64,000 nucleotides of DNA from Leptobacterium flavescens (GTDB taxonomy: Bacteria; Bacteroidota; Bacteroidia; Flavobacteriales; Flavobacteriaceae), in contig NZ_JAABOO010000004.1 of the NCBI RefSeq assembly GCF_010671605.1, positions 1 through 64,000 of the forward strand. Direction: 5' to 3'. The notes below the pieces were generated by a model, which was given only the letters and a program-made list of their open reading frames with translations, had not been told where the DNA came from and made no database searches. Positions within the stretch are counted from its first letter, which is position 1. Every line of letters begins with the position of its first letter. Below are positions 9,947 to 18,427 of the stretch, piece by piece. The position numbers and the translations under genes were made by a program.

Positions 9947-11089
9947 TTAATCTCTTAATACACTTCTTGAAATTACGATTTTCTGGATCTCGGAAGTTCC
10001 TTCGTAGATCTGAGTAATCTTGGCATCTCTCATCAAACGCTCTACGTGATACTCTTTTACATATCCGTTTCCTCCGTGGATCTGTACGGCTTCTACCGTA
10101 GTATCCATTGCTACCTGAGAAGCGTATAATTTGGCTACGGCTCCCGAAAGATCATAGTTGCTACCATTGTCTTTATCCCATGCTGCCTTTAACACAAGGT
10201 GTCGAGCTGCTTCTATCTGGGTGTGCATATCTGCAAGCTTGAAAGCAATTGCCTGATGATTGCAGATCTCTGTTCCGAAAGCCTTTCTTACTTTAGAATA
10301 TTCTCTGGCAAGGTCATAAGCTCCGGCTGCAATACCCAATGCCTGAGATGCAATACCAATTCTACCACCCGATAGCGTTTTCATGGCAAACTTAAATCCG
10401 AAACCATCTTCCCCTATTCTGTTTTCCTTGGGAACTTTTACATCGGTAAACAATAGAGAGTGAGTATCCGAACCGCGAATCCCCAGTTTTTGCTCTTTAG
10501 GACCGATCTCAAAACCAGGCATACCTTTCTCTACGATCAGAGCGTTGATACCTTTATGGCCTTTTTCAGGATAGGTCTGGGCAATAACTAAATACACATC
10601 GGCAGAACTACCGTTAGTGATCCAGTTTTTAGTACCGTTCAATAAATAGTGATCACCTTTATCTATTGCGGTTGTTTTTTGCGAAGTAGCATCACTACCT
10701 GCTTCAGGTTCAGAAAGGCAGAAAGCACCTATCACTTCACCCGTAGCTAATTTTGTCAGGTATTTTTGTTTTTGCTCTTCAGTTCCGAAGTTTTCAAGTC
10801 CCCAGCATACGAGGGAATTGTTTACACTCATTACTACAGATGCCGATGCGTCAATTTTAGAGATCTCTTCCATGGCAAGGGCATAAGAAACGGTATCAAG
10901 TCCGCTTCCTCCGTATTCCGGTGAAACCATCATCCCAAGAAAACCAAGCTCTCCCATCTTCTTTATTTGTTCGGTAGGAAACTCCTGCTTTTCGTCTCTT
11001 TCGATCACTCCTGGCAGTAATTCTGTCTGCGCAAAATCTCTTGCCGCCTGGCGAATCATCAATTGTTCTTCGGAAAGATTAAAATCCAT
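9947..11089 (-). CDS. Acyl-CoA dehydrogenase (short-chain type)
   Basis: The 380-residue flavoenzyme performs the first, FAD-dependent oxidation of fatty or branched-chain acyl-CoA in beta-oxidation or amino-acid breakdown. The signature CLSEPEAGSDA lies near residue 123, and the catalytic glutamate is predicted at 363 in YEGTSEIQ, the position typical for short-chain acyl-CoA dehydrogenases. Length is normal. It is monocistronic, with its own strong promoter (11127-11157) and terminator. The neighbouring divergent amino-acid dehydrogenase would fit a role in branched-chain amino-acid catabolism, but this is an inference. Confidence 0.93.
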   Translation of the reverse strand: MDFNLSEEQLMIRQAARDFAQTELLPGVIERDEKQEFPTEQIKKMGELGFLGMMVSPEYGGSGLDTVSYALAMEEISKIDASASVVMSVNNSLVCWGLENFGTEEQKQKYLTKLATGEVIGAFCLSEPEAGSDATSQKTTAIDKGDHYLLNGTKNWITNGSSADVYLVIAQTYPEKGHKGINALIVEKGMPGFEIGPKEQKLGIRGSDTHSLLFTDVKVPKENRIGEDGFGFKFAMKTLSGGRIGIASQALGIAAGAYDLAREYSKVRKAFGTEICNHQAIAFKLADMHTQIEAARHLVLKAAWDKDNGSNYDLSGAVAKLYASQVAMDTTVEAVQIHGGNGYVKEYHVERLMRDAKITQIYEGTSEIQKIVISRSVLRD

Positions 11090-11126
11090 AAGTTGCTTTA
11101 TTTACAGTTTTTTTAAAAAAGGAGCT

Positions 11127-11157
11127 CAAAGATATGCTTTTAATGCGAATTTTTCAA
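11127..11157 (-). promoter_or_regulatory. Bacteroidota-type promoter of the acyl-CoA dehydrogenase gene
   Basis: On the minus strand TATCTTTG (11127-11134) matches TAnnTTTG perfectly, and TTG (11155-11157) lies 20 nt upstream. Transcription should start near 11120, leaving about 30 nt of leader. Confidence 0.75.
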
Positions 11158-11295
11158 TCAAATCCAATTCTTTCTGTGAATATGTAAAAAACTTTTTCGG
11201 GAGGCGTTTACATTATTTCTACAAGATATTTAAAAAAAGTTAAAATATTTTTCCACAACATCGAAATTCTGAAGAAAAAGCAGGGGACAATTTTT

Positions 11296-11303
11296 TATAT
11301 TTG
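11296..11303 (+). promoter_or_regulatory. -7 box of the amino-acid dehydrogenase gene
   Basis: TATATTTG is a perfect TAnnTTTG element, but no clear TTG is seen 19-20 nt upstream. It lies only 12 bp before the first ATG (11315), so transcription would start near 11308. This favours the second ATG (11324) as the true start. Confidence 0.6.
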
Positions 11304-11314
11304 TCGCTACAGAA

Positions 11315-12550
11315 ATGATTTTAATGAAAGATCTACTTAAGAAGTACGAAGATAAATCCCCAGAAATAGTTTTTAATTGGAAAGATCCGGAAACGGAAGC
11401 AGAAGGCTGGACAGTCATTAATTCGTTGAGAGGCGGTGCTGCAGGAGGAGGAACCAGAATGCGCGAAGGTCTTGATATGAATGAAGTAGTTTCCCTGGCA
11501 AAGACCATGGAAGTGAAATTTACAGTATCCGGCCCGACTATTGGTGGAGCCAAATCAGGGATTAATTTTAATCCCAGAGACCCTCGTAAAAAAGGAGTCC
11601 TGGAACGCTGGTATAAAGCAGTTTCCCCCTTGCTGAAAAATTACTACGGCACCGGAGGCGATCTGAATGTAGATGAGATCCATGAAGTGATCCCAATTAC
11701 AGAAGATTGTGGAGTATGGCATCCGCAGGAAGGAGTTTTTAACGGACATTTCAAACCAACGGAAGCCGATAAGATAAATCGAATCGGGCAGTTGCGTCAG
11801 GGAGTGATCAAAGTAATAGAGAGTGATGAATACTCTCCCGATGTTCAGAGAAAGTATACCGTTGCCGATATGATCACCGGTTTTGGGGTGGCAGAATCCG
11901 TAAAACACTATTACGATATTTACGGAGGAAATGTTAAAGGAAAACGTGCTGTCATACAGGGATTCGGAAATGTAGGCTCAGCTGCCGCATTCTACCTTTC
12001 CCAGATGGGAGCTAAAATTGTTGCGATCATCGATATAGGGGGCGGACTTATTAAAGAAGAGGGATTTTCCTTTGAAGAGATAAGAACGCTTTTCCTCAAT
12101 AAGAACGGCAATGCCCTCAAAGCCGACAATCTTATTCCTTTTGAAGAAATAAACAAAAGGGTATGGACCTTACCTACAGAGATATTTGCCCCATGCGCAG
12201 CTTCGCGCCTTATTACCAAAGAACAAATATCTCAAATGATAGATGCAGGCCTGGAAGTGATATCCTGTGGAGCTAATGTTCCGTTTGCGGATAAGGAGAT
12301 CTTCTTTGGTCCTATCATGGAATACACGGATGAAAGAGTAAGTCTTATCCCTGATTTTATATCGAATTGTGGTATGGCAAGGGTCTTTGCATATTTTATG
12401 GAACGAAGAGTATCTATGGAAGACGAAACTATTTTCGAGGATACCTCCGATATTATAAAAAAGGCATTGACCAATTCATTCAGGCGTAGTGCTTCCAAAA
12501 CAAGGATAAGCAGTACCGCCTTTGAAATAGCACTGAAACAATTAATTTAA
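11315..12550 (+). CDS. Glu/Leu/Phe/Val dehydrogenase family protein
   Basis: The 411-residue NAD(P)-dependent enzyme belongs to the family that oxidatively deaminates amino acids to 2-oxo acids. The family signature with catalytic Lys80 is seen in GPTIGGAKSGI (residues 73-83), and the Rossmann loop is GFGNVGSAA near residue 215. The segments around the active site (GGAKSG, GTGGDLN) differ from classical GdhA and leucine dehydrogenase, so the substrate is left open. The -7 box at 11296 makes the start at 11324 (MKDLLKKYE) more likely than 11315. nhaD follows after 25 bp. Confidence 0.88.
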   Translation: MILMKDLLKKYEDKSPEIVFNWKDPETEAEGWTVINSLRGGAAGGGTRMREGLDMNEVVSLAKTMEVKFTVSGPTIGGAKSGINFNPRDPRKKGVLERWYKAVSPLLKNYYGTGGDLNVDEIHEVIPITEDCGVWHPQEGVFNGHFKPTEADKINRIGQLRQGVIKVIESDEYSPDVQRKYTVADMITGFGVAESVKHYYDIYGGNVKGKRAVIQGFGNVGSAAAFYLSQMGAKIVAIIDIGGGLIKEEGFSFEEIRTLFLNKNGNALKADNLIPFEEINKRVWTLPTEIFAPCAASRLITKEQISQMIDAGLEVISCGANVPFADKEIFFGPIMEYTDERVSLIPDFISNCGMARVFAYFMERRVSMEDETIFEDTSDIIKKALTNSFRRSASKTRISSTAFEIALKQLI

Positions 12551-12575
12551 AGAAAAATAAAACTATCCAAACCTT

Positions 12576-13907
12576 ATGGAAACTATAGTAATCATCGTGT
12601 TTGTTCTTGGTTATTTGGCAATAACCCTCGAACATAATCTGAAAATTGACAAATTGATCCCTGCACTTGCCATGATGGCTTTATTGTGGGCTATTATTGC
12701 ATTGACTCATATGCCGGTTTTTGAAGTGAATGCCGAATTAAAAGAGCTGGAACCGACCCATCTGGATGAGATCCTGCTCCATCACCTCGGAAAGACGGCC
12801 GAGATCCTGGTCTTCCTGCTCGGGGCAATGACAATAGTTGAGATCATTGATTATTTTAACGGTTTTGCGACCATTAAAGGTTTTATAAGGACCAGGAGTA
12901 AAAAGAAACTCCTGTGGATCTTTACCATTTTAGGTTTTATCCTGTCTGCTATTATTGATAACCTTACTGCTACTATTGTACTTATTACCATATTACAGAA
13001 GGTCATCTCAGACAAAACAGTAAGGCTGTGGTATGCCGGACTTATTATTATTGCAGCAAATGCAGGAGGAGCCTGGTCGCCTATTGGAGACGTTACCACT
13101 ACCATGCTTTGGATAGATGATAAGGTTACCACGATCCAGCTTATACTTCATGTTCTGTTACCATCGCTAGTATGTTTTGCATTACCAACTATAGTGGCGT
13201 CAAGATTAAAACCCTTTAGTGGAAATCTGGAAGAAAGCATAGAAGACGATAATGAGAAGAAATCTAAGTTTGGAGGAACCATGCTTTACCTTGGTTTGGG
13301 AGCAATTGTTTTTGTTCCTGTTTTTAAGACCATTACCCATTTACCACCATATGTGGGAATGATGCTGTCTTTAGCATTGGTAGCAACTTTTGCAGAGATC
13401 TATAGTGGAACCAAATTCAGTGTTTCTCATGTAGATGAAGAAAGTGACGAAGCTGCACATCATAGCCCGGTACATTCTTCATTATCCAAGATCGAATTAC
13501 CGAGTATCCTGTTCTTCCTGGGGATCTTAATGGCTGTAGCGGCCCTGGAATCTCTCGGACAGTTATTCCATTTTGCCGAAGGTCTTAATGAAGCTATCCC
13601 GAATACAGATATTGTAGTGATGCTGCTTGGAGTTGGTTCGGCAATCATAGATAATGTTCCTCTGGTAGCTGCCAGTATGGGAATGTTCTCGGAGGGTATT
13701 GATAATCCGCTATGGCATTTTATCGCATATTCTGCCGGAACGGGTGGTAGTATGCTAATCATCGGTTCTGCTGCCGGAGTTGTAGCTATGGGAATGGAAA
13801 AAATAGACTTTTTCTGGTACCTTAGAAAAATCACCTGGCTGGCATTTATAGGATTTGCTGCCGGAGCCGTTGCTTTTATATTACTCAGAGATTTTGTACT
13901 GATATAA
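12576..13907 (+). CDS. nhaD: NhaD-type sodium:proton antiporter
   Basis: The 443-residue polytopic membrane protein resembles the NhaD branch of the ion transporter superfamily, which exports Na+ in exchange for H+. The two inverted helical hairpins are marked by ANAGGAWSPIGDVTT near residue 160 and VGSAIIDNVPLVAAS near 355. A charged, histidine-containing loop (about residues 290-305) separates the halves. It lies between an amino-acid dehydrogenase and exbB, with short gaps on both sides. Na+/H+ exchange next to the ExbBD-TonB motor would link ion homeostasis and energised outer-membrane uptake, but co-regulation is only inferred from order. Confidence 0.92.
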   Translation: METIVIIVFVLGYLAITLEHNLKIDKLIPALAMMALLWAIIALTHMPVFEVNAELKELEPTHLDEILLHHLGKTAEILVFLLGAMTIVEIIDYFNGFATIKGFIRTRSKKKLLWIFTILGFILSAIIDNLTATIVLITILQKVISDKTVRLWYAGLIIIAANAGGAWSPIGDVTTTMLWIDDKVTTIQLILHVLLPSLVCFALPTIVASRLKPFSGNLEESIEDDNEKKSKFGGTMLYLGLGAIVFVPVFKTITHLPPYVGMMLSLALVATFAEIYSGTKFSVSHVDEESDEAAHHSPVHSSLSKIELPSILFFLGILMAVAALESLGQLFHFAEGLNEAIPNTDIVVMLLGVGSAIIDNVPLVAASMGMFSEGIDNPLWHFIAYSAGTGGSMLIIGSAAGVVAMGMEKIDFFWYLRKITWLAFIGFAAGAVAFILLRDFVLI

Positions 13908-13954
13908 TTTAATCCCCAATCTGTCGTTATTAATAAAACTTTTGACCAATAGCT

Positions 13955-14641
13955 ATGTTATTATTACAAGAAGAAGCACAAGAGTTGCTTGAAACACTTC
14001 CTGAAGAGAAAACACTTTCCGTAGCCGACCTTATCGTTAATGGTGGTACGGGAAGTATGATTATTATCGGAATATTGTTCGTGCTGTTATTTGTGGCACT
14101 TTATATTTATTTTGAACGTACTTTTGCCATTAAGGCAGCGTCAAAGATCGATAAGAATTTTATGAATCAGATCAGGGATCATGTATCTTCCGGAAAACTG
14201 GAAGCTGCTAAGATCCTGTGTGCTCAAACAGATTCTCCTGTGGCCAGGCTTACCGAAAAAGGGATCTCCCGTATCGGAAAACCCCTTGACGATATCAATA
14301 AGGCCATTGAGAATGCAGGAACACTTGAAGTGTATAAACTGGAGCGAAATGTTAGTATTCTGGCAACAGTAGCCGGAGCAGCTCCTATGATCGGGTTCCT
14401 CGGAACAGTAATTGGTATGATTTTAGCTTTCCATCAAATGGCAAGCAGTGGAGGACAGGCGGAAATGGGTTCTCTGGCATCAGGGATCTATACCGCAATG
14501 ACTACTACGGTAGCCGGTCTGGTGGTTGGTATTATCGCCTATATCGGATATAACCACCTGGTGGTTAGAACGGATAAAGTAGTTCACCAGATGGAAGCAA
14601 ATGCTGTGGAATTCCTGGATTTACTTAACGAACCTGCTTAA
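13955..14641 (+). CDS. exbB: MotA/TolQ/ExbB proton channel protein
   Basis: The 228-residue inner-membrane protein is the pentameric scaffold of the motor that energises TonB. It has an N-terminal helix near residues 34-52 and the conserved helical pair near 130-205 (APMIGFLGTVIGMI, TTVAGLVVGIIAY). The short Glu-rich N-terminal segment is usual in Bacteroidota homologs. exbD follows after 9 bp and the TonB-like gene after that. Confidence 0.92.
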   Translation: MLLLQEEAQELLETLPEEKTLSVADLIVNGGTGSMIIIGILFVLLFVALYIYFERTFAIKAASKIDKNFMNQIRDHVSSGKLEAAKILCAQTDSPVARLTEKGISRIGKPLDDINKAIENAGTLEVYKLERNVSILATVAGAAPMIGFLGTVIGMILAFHQMASSGGQAEMGSLASGIYTAMTTTVAGLVVGIIAYIGYNHLVVRTDKVVHQMEANAVEFLDLLNEPA

Positions 14642-14650
14642 TGCATCTCT

Positions 14651-15037
14651 ATGAAATTAAAAGGTAGAAATAAGGTATCTCCCGAATTCAGCATGTCATC
14701 CATGACAGATATAGTATTTCTGTTACTGGTTTTCTTTATGCTGACTGCCAATTCGCCCAATGCATTGGACCTTTTGCTACCAAAAGCCAAAGGAAAATCG
14801 ACCAATACGCAGAATGTGGCCGTAAGTATAAATAGAAACCTGGATTATTATATAGACAGTCAAAAGGTTAATCCGGAATTTCTGGAGATCGAATTAAAAA
14901 GAAAATTAAAAGGAGTAGATAAGCCTACGATCATTTTAAGAGCTGAAGAGAGCGTACCTATTGAAAAAGCGGTAAACGTTATGGATATAGCAAAGCAAAA
15001 CGACTTTAAAGTGATCCTGGCAGTAAGACCTAACTAA
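14651..15037 (+). CDS. exbD: ExbD/TolR biopolymer transport protein
   Basis: The 128-residue protein has one transmembrane helix (about residues 18-38) preceded by the family motif SMTDIVFLLLVFFML, including the Asp that carries protons, and a small periplasmic domain. It pairs with the ExbB upstream, and its stop codon abuts the start of the TonB-like gene, so the three are translated together. Confidence 0.93.
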   Translation: MKLKGRNKVSPEFSMSSMTDIVFLLLVFFMLTANSPNALDLLLPKAKGKSTNTQNVAVSINRNLDYYIDSQKVNPEFLEIELKRKLKGVDKPTIILRAEESVPIEKAVNVMDIAKQNDFKVILAVRPN

Positions 15038-15940
15038 ATGTCATTTTTAGATACAAGACATAAGAAGAAATCATTTACGTTAACTACGGTATTGTTAACG
15101 GCACTGATCATTCTGTTGTTTTATTTCGGTCTTAAGTATCTCGATCCACCGCCGGAAAGCGGAATATCTGTAAACTTCGGAACTACCAACTTCGGTAGTG
15201 GAAAAGTACAGCCCAAGGAAAAAATAAGGTCCAAGCCTATTCCCAAACCTATTCAGGAAGAAACCAAAAAGGAAGAAGTCCAGGAAGAAGAGGTAAAACC
15301 TGAAGAAGTTGCAGAACCGGAAAAGGTAGAGGAAAAAGCAGAAGATGTGCTTACGGAGGATAATGAAGAATCCATCCGTATTAAAAAACAGAAAGAGGCA
15401 CAGCGGAAAGCGGAAGAGGAAGCCAGAAAAGCAAAAGCTGAGGCAGAGAGGAAAGAAAGAGAAAAGAGAGAAGCTGAGGAGCGATTAAAGCGGGAGCAGG
15501 ATGCCAAAAGAAAAAAACTCGATCAGTTAATGGGCGGGTTAAATAAATCTGATGGCGATGCTACCGGTAGTGAAGGAGACGATAACAGACCGGGCGATAA
15601 AGGAAATCCTGATGGAGATCCGTATGCCAGTAGTTATTACGGAACTCCCGGAAGCGGAGGAGGTGGCGTAGGTTACGGCCTCAACGGTCGCTCTCTGGTG
15701 AGTAGAGGAAAAGTACAGCAGGAATGTAATGAGTCAGGAACGGTTGTAGTTAAAATAGAAGTAGACAAATCTGGAAAAGTAATAAATGCGGTCCCCGGAG
15801 TTCGGGGAACTACCAATAATCATCCCTGCCTTTTGGAGCCTGCTAAAAGAACTGCTTTTATGCATAAGTGGAATTTCGATTCCAAAGCTCCTTCACGTCA
15901 GATAGGTTTTGTTGTCGTGAACTTTAAGCTGGGAGAATAA
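15038..15940 (+). CDS. TonB-like energy transducer
   Basis: The 300-residue protein has an N-terminal membrane anchor (about residues 15-34), a long Pro/Lys/Glu-rich region rich in coiled-coil-like EAxRKAEEEA repeats, a Gly/Asp-rich segment and a C-terminal TonB-type domain starting near residue 215. It should span the periplasm and pass proton-motive force from ExbBD to outer-membrane receptors. The start ATG directly follows the exbD stop. The Lys/Glu-rich linker also resembles TolA, so a TolA-like role is possible. Confidence 0.85.
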   Translation: MSFLDTRHKKKSFTLTTVLLTALIILLFYFGLKYLDPPPESGISVNFGTTNFGSGKVQPKEKIRSKPIPKPIQEETKKEEVQEEEVKPEEVAEPEKVEEKAEDVLTEDNEESIRIKKQKEAQRKAEEEARKAKAEAERKEREKREAEERLKREQDAKRKKLDQLMGGLNKSDGDATGSEGDDNRPGDKGNPDGDPYASSYYGTPGSGGGGVGYGLNGRSLVSRGKVQQECNESGTVVVKIEVDKSGKVINAVPGVRGTTNNHPCLLEPAKRTAFMHKWNFDSKAPSRQIGFVVVNFKLGE

Positions 15941-15954
15941 ACTTCATTTACCCC

Positions 15955-17166
15955 ATGAACTATCAGGAAACTATTAATTGGATGTTTGGCAGGTTACCTA
16001 TGTACCAACGTCAGGGAAAAACTGCTTTTAAAGCAAAACTGGATGGTATCCAGGGATTTTCTACCTACCTGAAGCATCCCGAAAAGAAATTCAAATCAAT
16101 TCACGTGGCGGGAACCAACGGAAAAGGTTCTACCAGCCATATGATAGCCTCTGTCCTGCAGGAAGCAGGCTATAAGGTAGGTTTGTATACTTCTCCGCAT
16201 TTAAAGGACTTCAGGGAACGGATAAAGATAAACGGGAAGGAGATACCCGAGGATTTTGTAGTGAACTTTATTAAGGATCACAAAGAGTTCCTGGAGCAGC
16301 ATGAACTTTCCTTTTTTGAAATGACTGTCGGGATGGCCTTCGATTATTTTGTAGAAGAGGAGATCGATATTGCTATCATTGAAGTGGGGCTTGGCGGTCG
16401 CCTGGATTCTACCAATATCATTATGCCGGAATTATCGGTTATTACCAATATAGGGATGGACCATATAGATCTGCTTGGAGATGACCTCTCTCAGATTGCC
16501 CTGGAAAAAGCGGGTATTATTAAGCACAGGACCCCTGTGGTCATTGGAGAATATCATCAGGAGACGTTCCCGGTATTTGATGAGGTGTCCAGTATAAATG
16601 AAGCTATGATGATCCTGGCAGAGGATATCGAAAAAGAAAGCTATCCGACAGATCTTACAGGGAAGTATCAGCAAATGAACAGCAGGACTGCAGTAGCTGC
16701 GATCCGTCAACTGGAAGGATTTACCATTTCGGATGATCATATAAAAGAAGGGCTTCTTCACGTAGTCAGGAATACAGGACTTATGGGAAGGTGGCAGTTA
16801 TTGAGTATGCAACCCAAGGTTATTTGCGATACAGCACATAATAAAGAAGGCCTGAAATGGGTGATGCAGCAGCTGGAAGAAGAATCCAGAGAAGAGCTTC
16901 ATGTGGTTTTGGGAGTAGTAGGTGATAAAAACCTGGAAGATATCCTTCCGTTATTCCCGAAAAATGCAAAATATTATTTCTGTACACCGGATATTCCAAG
17001 AGGACTTAAGGCAGTAATTTTAAAAGAAAATGCATCGGTTTTTAAGCTGGAAGGAAGTGTATTTGATTCGGTTGCAGAGGCTTATGAAAACGCCTTGAAA
17101 AACGCGGCAAAAGAAGACCTGATCTATATCGGAGGAAGCACTTTTACAGTAGCCGAAATTCTTTGA
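15955..17166 (+). CDS. folC: Bifunctional folylpolyglutamate synthase / dihydrofolate synthase
   Basis: The 403-residue Mur-ligase-family protein adds glutamate to dihydropteroate and to folates in the cytoplasm. The P-loop GTNGKGSTSH is near residue 52, YTSPHL follows near 78, and the family block EVGLGGRLDSTN is near 142. It follows the TonB-like gene by 14 bp and is the last gene before the independently transcribed tRNA-Val. Length is normal for the bacterial enzyme. Confidence 0.95.
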   Translation: MNYQETINWMFGRLPMYQRQGKTAFKAKLDGIQGFSTYLKHPEKKFKSIHVAGTNGKGSTSHMIASVLQEAGYKVGLYTSPHLKDFRERIKINGKEIPEDFVVNFIKDHKEFLEQHELSFFEMTVGMAFDYFVEEEIDIAIIEVGLGGRLDSTNIIMPELSVITNIGMDHIDLLGDDLSQIALEKAGIIKHRTPVVIGEYHQETFPVFDEVSSINEAMMILAEDIEKESYPTDLTGKYQQMNSRTAVAAIRQLEGFTISDDHIKEGLLHVVRNTGLMGRWQLLSMQPKVICDTAHNKEGLKWVMQQLEEESREELHVVLGVVGDKNLEDILPLFPKNAKYYFCTPDIPRGLKAVILKENASVFKLEGSVFDSVAEAYENALKNAAKEDLIYIGGSTFTVAEIL

Positions 17167-17184
17167 TTTTTTTTGCTTTTTATT

Positions 17185-17214
17185 TTGGTTGATTGAAAAA
17201 CTGTCCTATATTTG
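17185..17214 (+). promoter_or_regulatory. Promoter of tRNA-Val
   Basis: TTG (17185-17187) and TATATTTG (17207-17214) are separated by 19 nt, an ideal Bacteroidota sigma-ABfr-type promoter. Transcription should start near 17220, 15 nt before the tRNA. Confidence 0.85.
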
Positions 17215-17234
17215 CATCCGCAATCACGCAAGAA

Positions 17235-17309
17235 GGGCGATTAGCTCAGTTGGTTTAGAGCACCTGCCTTACAAGCAGGGGGTCGTAGGTTCGAATCCTA
17301 CATCGCCCA
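17235..17309 (+). tRNA. tRNA-Val (anticodon TAC)
   Basis: A complete cloverleaf can be drawn: acceptor GGGCGAT/ATCGCCC, D-arm GCTC/GAGC, anticodon stem CCTGC/GCAGG with loop CTTACAA, and T-arm GTAGG/CCTAC. The discriminator is A and CCA is not encoded. The anticodon TAC reads valine codons. It has its own promoter and terminator. Confidence 0.97.
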
Positions 17310-17315
17310 CATCAC

Positions 17316-17348
17316 AAAATCCCGTTAGAAAACTAACGGGATTTTTTT
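17316..17348 (+). terminator. Rho-independent terminator after tRNA-Val
   Basis: ATCCCGTTAG and CTAACGGGAT form a perfect stem around an AAAA loop, followed by seven T. It ends the tRNA transcript a few bases after the acceptor. Confidence 0.92.
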
Positions 17349-17552
17349 ATGCCCGAACCGCAGGTTTAGCTGCAGGGTGAAGGGCATAAAAAGTCCAGGC
17401 AAACAAGGTTTGCCCTGGGATTTTGGATGAGCATTGCTCCTCCCAATGGTAAGGATCTATGCTTTACACTTCACCACGCTTCCAGTCGCAACGAAATTAG
17501 CAGTAATGTGAAAAGTCAGTTGACTAACCAAAATAAGTATTTACTCATTTAA
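17346..17552 (+). other. Hairpin-rich post-tRNA sequence of unknown nature
   Basis: This stretch between tRNA-Val and the next gene contains three inverted repeats in a row: TTTATGCCC/GGGCATAAA (17346-17354 with 17382-17390), CCAGGCAAAC/GTTTGCCCTGG (17395-17418, one bulged base) and GAGCA/TGCTC (17430-17440). In the frame of the ATG at 17349 it is open except for one stop at 17367-17369, continuing for 60 codons to a stop at 17550-17552. There is no credible start after that stop, so I do not call it a gene. It may be a broken reading frame or a non-coding repeat associated with tRNA genes. Confidence 0.4.
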
Positions 17553-17613
17553 ACTTTTTTAAAGATTAACTAAATTAGATTTGAATTTTAAACAGAGGAT
17601 TTTGAAAAAATCA

Positions 17614-18318
17614 ATGAAACATATTTTTCTGATCATATTTATTTTCGTGTTTTTGGGTTGTGATTCCAAAAACGGTAATGCGAGTTCAAAAATTTGGAAT
17701 GAGAATCCAAAGAAAGAGGTTAAGAAAAAACTAAGTGGAAAAGAAATTGCGGTTGAATTGGAAAAATTAGATTATTTCAACTTAACTGACGAATCTGAAT
17801 TGGATGTAGTTAAGACTGGCTTTGAAAAATCGTACACGGATTTGAATTTCTTTCAAGGACCAATGAGAGAAGAAACATTTAGTTTTATGGATTATCGCTA
17901 TCATTGGGTGGATTGTGAAGAGCTTTTTGAGATAGGTGGATTGATAAAATATTTAAATCAAATCAAACCGACCTTCGAAAAACTTGGACTCGAATTAGAA
18001 TTCGGCAACGAAAAGAGTGAGCAAAGTGAAAATAGCTGGAAGCACACCATCGAATTGAATGGAATTGAATATATAGCATTTGATGGACAGTTTTCTGACC
18101 TTGATTGGGGAATTGCCTATATTAATTTCATAGAGATGTTGAACGCTGAGCTAAGGAGACAAAATTCAAACGAGCAGTTTTATCCAATAAATTGTGGTAA
18201 TGATGGAATGTTTGTTTTGTTAACACTAAAACAACTCAACTTTATAAATTGGAATTATCCAATTGACGATGAACATCCTACTACATTGAGTGCTTGGAAA
18301 GCTAAAAATGGATTATAA
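17614..18318 (+). CDS. Lipoprotein of unknown function
   Basis: From the ATG at 17614 the product has 234 residues and begins with a lipoprotein signal (hydrophobic MKHIFLIIFIFVFLGC, lipid Cys at 16). An upstream in-frame start at 17581 would only add 11 residues before the signal, so it is less likely. The mature part is acidic, without transmembrane segments or a motif I recognise. It is visibly more AT-rich than the core genes on either side and lies right after the tRNA-Val region, which fits recent acquisition. Confidence 0.75.
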   Translation: MKHIFLIIFIFVFLGCDSKNGNASSKIWNENPKKEVKKKLSGKEIAVELEKLDYFNLTDESELDVVKTGFEKSYTDLNFFQGPMREETFSFMDYRYHWVDCEELFEIGGLIKYLNQIKPTFEKLGLELEFGNEKSEQSENSWKHTIELNGIEYIAFDGQFSDLDWGIAYINFIEMLNAELRRQNSNEQFYPINCGNDGMFVLLTLKQLNFINWNYPIDDEHPTTLSAWKAKNGL

Positions 18319-18427
18319 GAACTGCTACTAATCATGGCTGAAATGTTGTAACCTATTAAATTACCAACACTGTAACAAATCATCAATCACATTGTCTTTA
18401 ACACTGAATATCTAAAGTCAATATGCG

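Noticed and set aside
17189-17380. A 63-codon open frame covering the tRNA-Val region
   Set aside because: The peptide is just the translation of the tRNA and its terminator, not a gene.
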